A stretch of 64,000 bases of DNA from CAVYTF01 sp963708205 (GTDB lineage Bacteria; Bacteroidota; Bacteroidia; Chitinophagales; Chitinophagaceae): assembly GCA_963708205.1 (NCBI GenBank), contig OY970196.1:2418001-2482000 (forward strand), in the 5' to 3' direction. Below, one piece after another: positions 43,428 to 51,625 of the stretch. The position numbers were made by a program, and so were the translations under genes. The notes under the pieces were generated by a model, which was not told the DNA's origin, did no database searches, and was given only the letters and a program-made list of their open reading frames with translations. The stretch's first letter is position 1. The number at the start of each line of letters is the position of its first letter.

Positions 43428-44333
43428 TTAAAAATATCCTTGCTTTTTTCTGTCTTCCATCGAAGCCTCGGAGCGTTTATCATCTGCTCTGTTGCCGCGT
43501 TCTGTGCTTCGTGTAGCTGAAACTTCCATCACAATTTTTTCAAGCGTATCAGCATCAGATTCTATTCCGCCTGTAATTGTAATATCACCAAGCGTTCTGA
43601 AGCGCATCAATTTTTTTTGTAATTTTTCTCCATTTCTCAAAACAAGAAATTCTGAATTTGGAAGCCATGCATCATCTCTCCAAATTGCTTCTCTTTCATG
43701 TGCAAAATATAAAGTAGGGATAGGAATATTGTGTAAAAGAATGTAATTCCAAACATCCATTTCTGTCCAGTTGCTTATTGGAAATACGCGAAAATGTTCA
43801 CCCTGATTTTTTCGTCCATTAAAAATATTCCATAATTCAGGACGTTGGTTTTTTGGATCCCATTGTCCAAATTCATCGCGATGAGAAAAAAATCTTTCTT
43901 TAGCTCTTGCCTTTTCTTCATCTCTTCTTGCACCGCCGATTGCTGCATCAATTTTATTTTTTTCAATCGTATCTAATAACGTGATTGTTTGCAAAGCATT
44001 TCTGCTTGCATTCAATCCTGATTCTTCTTTTGCGAGTCCTTTATCAATTGATTCCTGCACAGAACCTACAATTAACTGCACGCCTAATTCTTTTACCAAA
44101 TTATCTCTGAACTCCATTGTTTCGGAAAAATTATGCCCGGTATCGATATGCATTAATGGTAATGGAATTTTCGCAGGCCAAAATGCTTTGCGCGCCAAAT
44201 GTGTTACTACGATTGAATCTTTGCCGCCTGAAAAAAGAATAACAGGTTTTTCAAATTGCGCAATAACTTCTCTTATTACATAAATAGCTTCTGCTTCAAG
44301 TTCCTGCAAATGATCTAAATAATATTTATGCAT
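43428..44333 (-). CDS. cysD: sulfate adenylyltransferase small subunit CysD
   Basis: This is a 301-residue PP-loop enzyme with ILFSGGKDSIVVTHLA (SGGKDS at 35-40). HIDTGHNFSETMEFRD follows, then AIGGARRDEEKARAKERFFS (about 132-151) and a C-terminus ending EASMEDRKKQGYF, all standard for CysD. It forms the catalytic partner of CysN that makes APS from ATP and sulfate. It lies 7 bp after cysC. Confidence 0.96.
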   Translation of the reverse strand: MHKYYLDHLQELEAEAIYVIREVIAQFEKPVILFSGGKDSIVVTHLARKAFWPAKIPLPLMHIDTGHNFSETMEFRDNLVKELGVQLIVGSVQESIDKGLAKEESGLNASRNALQTITLLDTIEKNKIDAAIGGARRDEEKARAKERFFSHRDEFGQWDPKNQRPELWNIFNGRKNQGEHFRVFPISNWTEMDVWNYILLHNIPIPTLYFAHEREAIWRDDAWLPNSEFLVLRNGEKLQKKLMRFRTLGDITITGGIESDADTLEKIVMEVSATRSTERGNRADDKRSEASMEDRKKQGYF

Positions 44334-44340
44334 AGTCAGT

Positions 44341-44937
44341 TTACTTTTTTATTTTGGGTAGAATTTTTGTAAGAATTTTTGTTACAGATTCTTCGATACT
44401 TAGTTTATCAGTTTGTACATGAATATCAGGATGAAGTGGCGCCTCAAACGGCGATGAAATTCCTGTAAAGTTGCTAATCTCGCCGCTTCTTGCTTTTTTG
44501 TATAATCCTTTTACATCGCGTTGTTCGCAAATAGTAAGTGGTGTATCAATAAAAATTTCTACAAAATTATCATTCGTTAATTTTCTCAACATTTCCCTGT
44601 CTTTAATAAATGGAGAAACGAATGCCGCAAGAACAATAATGCCGGCATCGCACATTAATTTGGCAACTTCACCCACACGACGAATATTTTCAACGCGGGC
44701 TTCTTCAGTAAAATTTAAATCTTTGTTGAGTCCTTTGCGGATATTGTCTCCATCTAAAATATATGTATAATAACCAAGGTTGAAAAGCTCCTGCTCCACT
44801 AAATTGGCAAGTGTACTTTTACCCGAACCTGAAAGTCCTGTAAACCATAAGCACAGCGGTTTGTAGCCATTTCTTTCAAAACGGGTTTTACTGTCTATTT
44901 TGTATTCATGCTCAATTATGTGTAATGTTTCTGCCAT
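44341..44937 (-). CDS. cysC: adenylylsulfate kinase CysC
   Basis: This is a 198-residue P-loop kinase with WFTGLSGSGKSTLANLVE (P-loop about 34-42). LDGDNIRKGLNKDLNFTEEAR follows (given in part), then AAFVSPFIKDREMLR (about 104-118) and FIDTPLTICEQRDVKGLYKKA. It phosphorylates APS at the 3' position to give PAPS, the universal sulfate donor for sulfotransferases. Its presence beside three sulfotransferase genes, and the lack of APS or PAPS reductase genes nearby, argue for sulfation rather than sulfur assimilation. Confidence 0.96.
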   Translation of the reverse strand: MAETLHIIEHEYKIDSKTRFERNGYKPLCLWFTGLSGSGKSTLANLVEQELFNLGYYTYILDGDNIRKGLNKDLNFTEEARVENIRRVGEVAKLMCDAGIIVLAAFVSPFIKDREMLRKLTNDNFVEIFIDTPLTICEQRDVKGLYKKARSGEISNFTGISSPFEAPLHPDIHVQTDKLSIEESVTKILTKILPKIKK

Positions 44938-44947
44938 TAAAATATTT

Positions 44948-45736
44948 TCAATTTCTTTCTACAACAAACCAGGGATTTAATAAATTTTCTTTGTTATAAT
45001 TTAATTCTTCATTGGTCTTAAAATCAAAAATTTTACAGCCTGCAAATTTTGCAACTGCATGACCTGCTGCCGTATCCCATTCCATTGTTGGCGCTAATCT
45101 CGGATACACATTTGCTTTGCCTTCTGCTACCAAACATAATTTTATGGAGCTTCCTGCATTGATCAGATTCACCTCTCCAAATTTTTCTTTTCTTTCGTTA
45201 ATGAATGTTTCTGTTTCTGCCGAAAAATGTGATCTGCTTGCAACAACTGTGTAAGTTTTTGAAATATTGCAGTCAGGTAATTTTATTGCAGTTGAAATCA
45301 AATCATCAATATTTTTATTTCTATCAACATCATTTCTATAGCTGCCTTTTTCTTCAGTTCCAAAATAAATAACTCCTGTAACGGGCACATAAACCACTCC
45401 AAGAACCGGTTTACTATTTTTGATTAAAGCAATATTTACAGTAAATTCTCCATTCTTTTTTATAAACTCTTTCGTTCCATCCAGCGGATCTATCAACCAA
45501 AATTTTTTCCAATCCTTTCGGGTTGAAAATGGTATTGCTTTTCCTTCTTCGCTCAACAAAGGCAATGCAGATGCTGATAAACAATTTATAATAATATCGT
45601 GCGCTTTTCGGTCAGCTTCTGTTAGTGGCGAATTATCTTGCTTGAATTCTACAGGAAAATCCTGCTTGTAAATTTCTATTATTTTTTCACCTGCTTCTAC
45701 AGCAGATGTTATTGCCATCTTCAATAAATCATTCAT
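44948..45736 (-). CDS. cysQ: 3'(2'),5'-bisphosphate nucleotidase CysQ
   Basis: The 262-residue protein is an inositol-monophosphatase-fold enzyme. Metal ligands lie in LLSEEGK (about 60-66) and LIDPLDGTKEFIKKNGEFTV (about 81-100), and the third site is MEWDTAAGHAVAKFAG near the C-terminus. It hydrolyses 3'-phosphoadenosine 5'-phosphate (PAP), the product left by sulfotransferases, and so removes product inhibition. It starts the cysQ-C-D-N block, 118 bp downstream of a sulfotransferase gene, and precedes cysC by 10 bp. Confidence 0.93.
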   Translation of the reverse strand: MNDLLKMAITSAVEAGEKIIEIYKQDFPVEFKQDNSPLTEADRKAHDIIINCLSASALPLLSEEGKAIPFSTRKDWKKFWLIDPLDGTKEFIKKNGEFTVNIALIKNSKPVLGVVYVPVTGVIYFGTEEKGSYRNDVDRNKNIDDLISTAIKLPDCNISKTYTVVASRSHFSAETETFINERKEKFGEVNLINAGSSIKLCLVAEGKANVYPRLAPTMEWDTAAGHAVAKFAGCKIFDFKTNEELNYNKENLLNPWFVVERN

Positions 45737-45854
45737 GCGCTATCGGTCTGCTTTCTTTTAAAATAATAGGCTGCAAGATAAAATTTAATAACTTATGAAG
45801 TGCATTTCAGGGTAAAGAATATCAATTAATAACTGATTAATTTTTATTGAGGTG

Positions 45855-46781
45855 TCAGGACGATGCGATCCATTTTTCATAATAGTTGCTGCCGATAAGT
45901 TTATCGAGCTGTTGAATATCTTCTTTAAAATATTCTTTCAGTTTTTGTTTTATCTCGGTTAAATTTTCTTTCTTTTCTGATGAATTTTTTTTAGCTGTTT
46001 CTTTTTTCTCATTCAATTCTCTCAGCTTTATTTTTAGTTTTATTCGTTTCGATTCGGGCAGCCAGAAAAGAAAAATATTATTGATGATCCATTTTTTTGT
46101 TGCGCTTTGTTTCCATAAAAATTTATGTAGCAATTTATTTTTCGCGCCTTCGCTCGTTACATTCTTTGCAGAAAAGTCGGGCTGAAAATTTTCATCAACT
46201 CCAATAAAAGAAAAAATTTTTTTTACCAGATTGGAAGGGTTTGAAACCAATTCATCATAATCTAAAATCAACAGTTGTTCTGGCTTAAAATATTGAAAAC
46301 AATTTTTTATTTGCCGATAATAAAGGCTGTGTTCGATGTATGTAAAATCATTATTTTTTACCGAATATTCTATAGGATAATCTTTGGGCGTATAAAATAA
46401 TGCCTCATCAATCGGACGCGTTTCGTCAAATCTTTTTTTAAAATAATTGTATGCTGAAATGGCGCGATCAACAGGATTGCGCAAGATCAATAGCAGTTTT
46501 GCATTTGGGCAGGCATCAGCAATTTCAGCAAGCGATTGAGGGAAAAAAATATAGCTTATTACAGAATGGAGAACAATTTTTTCATTCTTATAATCTTTGG
46601 ATTCTTCCCGCAATATCTTTTCAATTTTTTCTTTTGTTTTAAAGCGATCAAATAAATTGAAGTCTTTAATGTTTGTATAAGAAAAAATTTCGGGATGCTG
46701 GTTTAGCCAATCATCTAAAGTTGTGGTCGCTGCCTTTTGTACTCCTATTAAAAGTGTATTTGGAAATCTTTCAATTTTCAT
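45855..46781 (-). CDS. sulfotransferase (third in the locus)
   Basis: ATG at 46781 gives 308 residues; a longer reading to 47051 would lie inside the polymerase gene and has no family match. The PAPS-binding loop is LIGVQKAATTTLDDWL (about 11-26, with the Lys of the GxxKxxTT motif). The 3'-phosphate motif is LLILRNPVDRAISAYNY with Arg101 and Ser109. The C-terminal 60 residues are lysine-rich and helical. It should transfer sulfate from PAPS to a hydroxyl or amino group of a sugar, probably on the cytoplasmic side before export. It follows the polymerase gene by 8 bp. Confidence 0.88.
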   Translation of the reverse strand: MKIERFPNTLLIGVQKAATTTLDDWLNQHPEIFSYTNIKDFNLFDRFKTKEKIEKILREESKDYKNEKIVLHSVISYIFFPQSLAEIADACPNAKLLLILRNPVDRAISAYNYFKKRFDETRPIDEALFYTPKDYPIEYSVKNNDFTYIEHSLYYRQIKNCFQYFKPEQLLILDYDELVSNPSNLVKKIFSFIGVDENFQPDFSAKNVTSEGAKNKLLHKFLWKQSATKKWIINNIFLFWLPESKRIKLKIKLRELNEKKETAKKNSSEKKENLTEIKQKLKEYFKEDIQQLDKLIGSNYYEKWIASS

Positions 46782-46789
46782 TCTAACAA

Positions 46790-48214
46790 TTAAACTGCTA
46801 CCGGTTCTAGAGGACGAGGTCTTTGACGGGAATATCTTGGTAATATTCTTTGCCGTTTCTCTTCTTCTTCTGCAGGATGCACCCATAAAATGTAAACTGC
46901 CCATGTCAATATTAACCAATACCACGGAGTTAGCATCCATACCCGGCTGATAAATAATCCGGCAGTTAATGATATGACATACCCCATGCTCGGAATGGCG
47001 AGAAGAAATTCTGAATTTCGCCAGGCGTACTTGAAATTTTTCCATGCACATCGGACGACAGTAAAAAATAATACGAGGTAAAAGATAAATCCTATTGAAC
47101 CATATTCCACTGCCATTTCTAAAAAAGTATCATGCATCACGTGAGGCAAAATTCCCGGCGAATAAAGAGCAACCGCATAAAGGGACGCAGACTCATCGCC
47201 ACCCAAACCAAAGATGGGTTCTTTTTCAAAAGCTTTAATACCAGAGGCCCAATAATCCCATCGGTCATCAACGCCCTGTGCCGAAGACTCTTCAATAAAT
47301 CTTTGTATGGCAGCAGTATTTCTAATGGCATAACCCACAATTACAAGCGTTGCCAGCGTGCCCATGATCAGGGCTATTTTTTGCACTGTTGTTAATCTTT
47401 GCATCATCAGGTATCCGCCAAATATTCCCATTAAGCCATAACATATCACACCATTTCGAGAAGCCAACTTTCCTATTACAACTAACAACGCTGCGAGGCC
47501 AAGCACTGCAATAAACTTCTTAAAAATATTATCCTTTTTTCTAAAAAGTGTAAGCACCATAAACGCCCCAACTGTACAGAGATCTGCCGAATATTCTCCG
47601 TGATGTTCATCACCAAAATGATCAACGGCAATTGTGCCGGTAACATGCCCTTTGACAACTAAATATCCAAAAACAAGAAAAATTATATAGGGTGAAAGTG
47701 TGTTGAGAAATTCAAGCATATCTTTAAAAATTTCTCTGTCATAATTGATCAATCCTTTTAAAAGAACGAACATAAAAAGTAAAAGAAAAATTTTAGAGCA
47801 TACTGTGAAAATAGCACTGCCTACTGATTTTGCAATTGTTTCAGAGATTTGAGGATGCAATAACCAAACGTAAAAACCCAGCACAACCAGTATTCCAAAA
47901 AACACTAACAGCATTGTTAGTTTGAATGGAACTCTGCGTTTATTTTTTATTAATAAATCAAAGCCAACTAAAATAAATGAAAGCGAAACGGCTAATACTT
48001 CAGCGATGCTTAAGCCATCATCTTCGGTAACTGCGCCCTTGATACATTCTACTGTTATAAGTAACGGTAAAATATAGGCGCGCTCAAGTATGCACAATGG
48101 AAATGCAACTGCAATAAGTGGAAGAGGGCTTGCCAAAACCAATGAAACAGCTGTTGCCGCAAGAAACAGGCAGATACCTATAAAGCTGTATATTTTATGA
48201 ACATTGATCTGCAT
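46790..48214 (-). CDS. O-antigen polymerase/ligase family membrane protein (Wzy-like)
   Basis: The 474-residue protein has about twelve membrane helices. A large hydrophilic loop at about 315-385 holds SAQGVDDRWDYWASGIKAF and GLGGDESAS, then LPHVMHDTFLEMAVEYGSIG, the H-D/N-x-(F/Y/L)-L-E signature of the Wzy/WaaL polymerase superfamily. In this context, next to a Wzx flippase and Wza/Wzc export genes, it is best read as the polymerase that joins repeat units at the periplasmic face. The C-terminus is basic and proline-rich (RQRPRPLEP). Confidence 0.85.
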   Translation of the reverse strand: MQINVHKIYSFIGICLFLAATAVSLVLASPLPLIAVAFPLCILERAYILPLLITVECIKGAVTEDDGLSIAEVLAVSLSFILVGFDLLIKNKRRVPFKLTMLLVFFGILVVLGFYVWLLHPQISETIAKSVGSAIFTVCSKIFLLLFMFVLLKGLINYDREIFKDMLEFLNTLSPYIIFLVFGYLVVKGHVTGTIAVDHFGDEHHGEYSADLCTVGAFMVLTLFRKKDNIFKKFIAVLGLAALLVVIGKLASRNGVICYGLMGIFGGYLMMQRLTTVQKIALIMGTLATLVIVGYAIRNTAAIQRFIEESSAQGVDDRWDYWASGIKAFEKEPIFGLGGDESASLYAVALYSPGILPHVMHDTFLEMAVEYGSIGFIFYLVLFFTVVRCAWKNFKYAWRNSEFLLAIPSMGYVISLTAGLFISRVWMLTPWYWLILTWAVYILWVHPAEEEEKRQRILPRYSRQRPRPLEPVAV

Positions 48215-48247
48215 GAAAAATTTATTTTAAATTTTTAAAGTCAAACA

Positions 48248-49060
48248 TTACCAATCAAAATTTTGGTTAGTAATTGATGACAATTTTTTATTGTGTGTTT
48301 CAAAGACTTGCCTGAGTTTTTCTTTTGTTTCTTTTTTTATTTTTCCTTTGCTTCCCTGGTTCTTCGCTTCGTAAATTATTTTATCATATTGTGGTAATCC
48401 TAAAAAATTAAAAACGTTTTTTACATGTTTTTCAGTATTCTCAAAAAAATCTTCGCTCTTAATTACTAATAGTTGATTTGTCGGAAAATATTTAAACCAA
48501 TTTTCTATTTGCTCATCATAAAAGCCTCTTGTAATATAAGAATAAAGCCGGTAATCTTCTCCAAAATACAATTCATCTTTTTCCATTTTTTCCACATCAT
48601 CTTTTATTCTTTCATTTTCTTTTTCCACTGCTTCTTCAAAGCTTAAAGATTCTTTGCCGTTTTTGACATTCATTTTATAATGCGAAAAAGCGCGCTCAAC
48701 AGGATCTCTTAACAACAAAATTAATTTAGCTTTTGGTAAATCAGCAAAAACTCTTTTTGGAACATGCGGATGAAATATATAAAATGGTGAAGCTTCGCCC
48801 GTTAATTTTTTATTTGATGTAAAAGGAAAATGAGCTTTGTACCATGATAAGCCTTTGTGATAATTGAAATCGTAATAATGTACTTCTTTTGCAATAGACA
48901 TGCTTGTTTGTGGATGCTGCTTTAAATAATCAAACAAAGAAGTTGTACCTCCTTTTTGTGTGCCGATGATTATAAAATCGGGCATGCGCCTGAAAGAAGC
49001 TGTTAATCTTCTTGTGTTGATCAAAATATCTTTTCCAATATTTTTTAAAGTGCTGTTCAT
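48248..49060 (-). CDS. sulfotransferase (second in the locus)
   Basis: The 270-residue protein has PDFIIIGTQKGGTTSLFDYL with the PAPS loop at about 33-41, the substrate-side segment KEVHYYDFNYHKGLSWYKAH and the 3'-phosphate motif LILLLRDPVERAFSHYKMN. This order, with KExHYFD-type and GEASPFYI segments, is that of the heparan-sulfate N-sulfotransferase-like branch (Sulfotransfer_1). A carbohydrate substrate is therefore likely; the exact position sulfated is unknown. No signal peptide is present. It lies between the flippase and polymerase genes with 27-bp and 33-bp gaps. Confidence 0.9.
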   Translation of the reverse strand: MNSTLKNIGKDILINTRRLTASFRRMPDFIIIGTQKGGTTSLFDYLKQHPQTSMSIAKEVHYYDFNYHKGLSWYKAHFPFTSNKKLTGEASPFYIFHPHVPKRVFADLPKAKLILLLRDPVERAFSHYKMNVKNGKESLSFEEAVEKENERIKDDVEKMEKDELYFGEDYRLYSYITRGFYDEQIENWFKYFPTNQLLVIKSEDFFENTEKHVKNVFNFLGLPQYDKIIYEAKNQGSKGKIKKETKEKLRQVFETHNKKLSSITNQNFDW

Positions 49061-49087
49061 TATTTAATTCAAAAAAAATTATTTTTT

Positions 49088-50641
49088 TTAAAGCTGATCA
49101 TCTTCTTCAAAAATCTCTTCCACTTTTGCATTTTGAACTTTTGTCAAACCTTTTGTTTTAATTTTTTTCTTTTTATCAAAAACTTTCATCAACTCATTGC
49201 GCAATGCATGAATATCTTTTCCAAGCAACTCGGGTTTTTTAAAAAAGAATAAAGCAACAATGCCAATGAGTATTAGGGTTACTATAAAAAAGCAATATAA
49301 TTGAGATTTGATCGCTGTGTTCAAAAGCAAGTAAACGCCATAAGCAGGCAACACATAACACACCGAAAGAAAAATGCCCTGGTAAAAAGGACGAAACATG
49401 ATGGATGCTTTTTGTGTTGGAAATATTCTTCTTCTGATAACCATCAAAAGACCAAAATAATTTTGAACTGTTGTAATTAAAATACCGGAAGTAATTCCAA
49501 TCAAACCCCAATGACTGCCAATATAAATTGCAATGCAAAGCAGAACGAGGTATTGAAATTTGCGCGAAACATTTTTATACAACAATCTTTTTACACGCAT
49601 TAATGCATCAGAATCGCGCACTGCAACACGAAAAGGTAGACTTATAAAAAGTATCTGCATTGGAATAACTGCTTCAAGCCAGTTTTTGCCCATCACAAAC
49701 AAAACAATTGGCTTTGCAAACACAGACCAAAAGATTGCAACAGGAAACAAAATAGAATTAAGCAATGACATGCCTCTTGTGTAAATGGTAAAAAGTTTAT
49801 CATTGTCATCGCTATGCTTCACCATGTTTGGAATGTTGATGCGTTGCACCATTTCACCCAAATATCTTCCGGGAATAATTACCAGTCTGTCTGCACGCTC
49901 AAACACACCAAGGGTTGCAATAGTTACTAATTTTCCTACCAAAAGATTTACTCCGTAATTGATGGCATAAACATTTAGACGAACAAGTGTAAGACCAACA
50001 CCATAATTGAGCAATTCCTTATAGTGTTTAATTTTTGCTCCTAATTTCACGGGCAATGGTTCCTGTATCCAAAGCATGGCAGATTTAAAGAAAAAATAAA
50101 GCAGGTATTGAAACACAAGCGCCCACACGCGCTTATCTTCAGGAAGTTTGTAGCCAAGTATAATTCCAATGATTGTTGAAAGAACAAGACTAAAGCAATC
50201 ACTCATGAATGTTTTCTTGAACTTAAATTCTTTTTGCAGAAGATTGAGTGATGAGGAACCAAAAGAATTGAAAATAAAACAAAAGCCAAGCACACGCAAG
50301 GTTGGTTGTAAAATGGGTTCATGATAAACATTTGCGATCCATGGCGCAAGAAAAAAAAGAAGAAAGTAAAAAAAAATACCAACCCCAACACTAAAAAACA
50401 TTGCTGCATTTTTATGTCCGGGCTCAACATGCTTTCGCTGCATCAATGCATCTCCCATACCCGCTTCAGTTACAACACTTGCGAAGTTTACAATTGCAAG
50501 CAATATCGCCATTTCACCAAATTCTTCTTTCGACACAATGCGTGCCATCACGTAGAAGAAAACTACCTGCGATGAGAAAATGATAGCAATATTCAGGATT
50601 TGCCACAAGCCGGATTTTACCAATTGCTGCTTATCGATCAT
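49088..50641 (-). CDS. wzx: polysaccharide flippase, Wzx type
   Basis: The 517-residue protein has twelve to fourteen helices and belongs to the MOP exporter superfamily, WzxC-like branch. It begins LVKSGLWQILNIAIIFSSQV, has ARIVSKEEFGEMAILLAIVN (about 33-52), EAGMGDALMQRK and the mid-protein GVGLTLVRLNVYAINYGVN. The basic and acidic C-terminal tail (KKKKIKTKGL) is cytoplasmic. It would move lipid-linked repeat units to the periplasm. Its first codons overlap the end of the upstream sulfotransferase gene by 11 bp. Confidence 0.9.
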   Translation of the reverse strand: MIDKQQLVKSGLWQILNIAIIFSSQVVFFYVMARIVSKEEFGEMAILLAIVNFASVVTEAGMGDALMQRKHVEPGHKNAAMFFSVGVGIFFYFLLFFLAPWIANVYHEPILQPTLRVLGFCFIFNSFGSSSLNLLQKEFKFKKTFMSDCFSLVLSTIIGIILGYKLPEDKRVWALVFQYLLYFFFKSAMLWIQEPLPVKLGAKIKHYKELLNYGVGLTLVRLNVYAINYGVNLLVGKLVTIATLGVFERADRLVIIPGRYLGEMVQRINIPNMVKHSDDNDKLFTIYTRGMSLLNSILFPVAIFWSVFAKPIVLFVMGKNWLEAVIPMQILFISLPFRVAVRDSDALMRVKRLLYKNVSRKFQYLVLLCIAIYIGSHWGLIGITSGILITTVQNYFGLLMVIRRRIFPTQKASIMFRPFYQGIFLSVCYVLPAYGVYLLLNTAIKSQLYCFFIVTLILIGIVALFFFKKPELLGKDIHALRNELMKVFDKKKKIKTKGLTKVQNAKVEEIFEEDDQL

Positions 50642-51563
50642 AGCTAAGTTTATTTAAAGCAGCTCCGAATTTGTAGGCAAATTTATTTTTTGAATAAGCT
50701 TTTTTCCATGCTTCATCAAGTTTGATTGGTTTGTTTGAAAACCGTTCCGGTGTTCCGGCTATTGTGTGCTGGCCTGCAACTTCCAAATAACCAGGCGCAT
50801 TGTAAGACTGCATTCCAAATTGATTTGTTATCAGGTTTAATTGTTCTTGCGGCGATGTGGCAAGCGCTTCATAATCGAGGGTAAATAAAATATTTTTATC
50901 AATGATCTTTGAAACCGCATAGCAGGTGCGTTTATAAAAAAAAGCGACTAATAATAATATTGAAAGAGGAAATTTTTGTTTCTTATTTTTCTCTCTCCAT
51001 TTGCTTTTTGATGCAGCAATGGAACGAAGATCTTTTTTCAGCCAAATGATTTTCATATTAAAATTGCGGTTGCTTTTGTAAATGGCTGAAAGTTGGTCAG
51101 GGTCTTTGGAAGAATCTACAATAATTTTTTTTCCGGATATTTCGGAAACTGAATTATAAAGTTTGTTGAGTGTATCAATAACAAGCTTATTTTTTTTACC
51201 TCCATTCAAAAAAGAAATAAATTTATTTGTAAGAGATGGAAAGGCTGAAAATAAAATAATTGCAAAAAATTTCCCCCGCCATTTTGTTTGCGTTTGAGGG
51301 GTTGTAATGGTTTCAAAATAATTTTTGTTTCCTAAAACTGCTATCCAAAAAGGACACTTTAAAACAGGTAATCCGCAGGAGCAATTCCAATCCCATCTTT
51401 CGCCGCCGCCTTTCTTTAAAATGTGGCCATTAAGCATGGCCATTTCACCAACTGAAATTATTTCATCAGACTTAGATAAAATATTTTCCAAAAGTGTAGA
51501 ACCGGAACGTCTGTCCGACATTATATAGATCACACATAACGGCTCGTTCGTATTTTGAGACAT
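50631..51563 (-). CDS. sulfotransferase, divergent (first in the locus)
   Basis: The 310-residue protein begins VIYIMSDRRSGSTLLENIL. The PAPS loop here is the RSGSTLL form (about 18-25) used by carbohydrate 6-O-type sulfotransferases, without the Lys of the other two enzymes. IIVDSSKDPDQLSAIY (about 148-163) and the 3'-phosphate motif IIWLKKDLRSIAASKSKWRE (about 174-193) complete the family. It therefore probably modifies a different position or sugar from its two neighbours. It starts 62 bp after the wzc stop and overlaps wzx by 11 bp, so sulfation and export are translationally linked. Confidence 0.85.
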   Translation of the reverse strand: MSQNTNEPLCVIYIMSDRRSGSTLLENILSKSDEIISVGEMAMLNGHILKKGGGERWDWNCSCGLPVLKCPFWIAVLGNKNYFETITTPQTQTKWRGKFFAIILFSAFPSLTNKFISFLNGGKKNKLVIDTLNKLYNSVSEISGKKIIVDSSKDPDQLSAIYKSNRNFNMKIIWLKKDLRSIAASKSKWREKNKKQKFPLSILLLVAFFYKRTCYAVSKIIDKNILFTLDYEALATSPQEQLNLITNQFGMQSYNAPGYLEVAGQHTIAGTPERFSNKPIKLDEAWKKAYSKNKFAYKFGAALNKLSYDR

Positions 51564-51625
51564 AATTATTCAAAAGGCTATGCTTATTAATTATGCGGTA
51601 AAAAATATTCTCTGTTTTATCAAAC

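Noticed and set aside
42147..45736. cysQCDN as an assimilatory sulfate reduction operon
   Set aside because: No reductase or sulfate uptake gene is present, while three PAPS-using sulfotransferases are in the same run of genes.
46782..47051. A longer 398-residue form of the third sulfotransferase
   Set aside because: The extra 90 codons lie inside the polymerase gene, have no family-like sequence, and the PAPS loop follows directly after ATG 46781.
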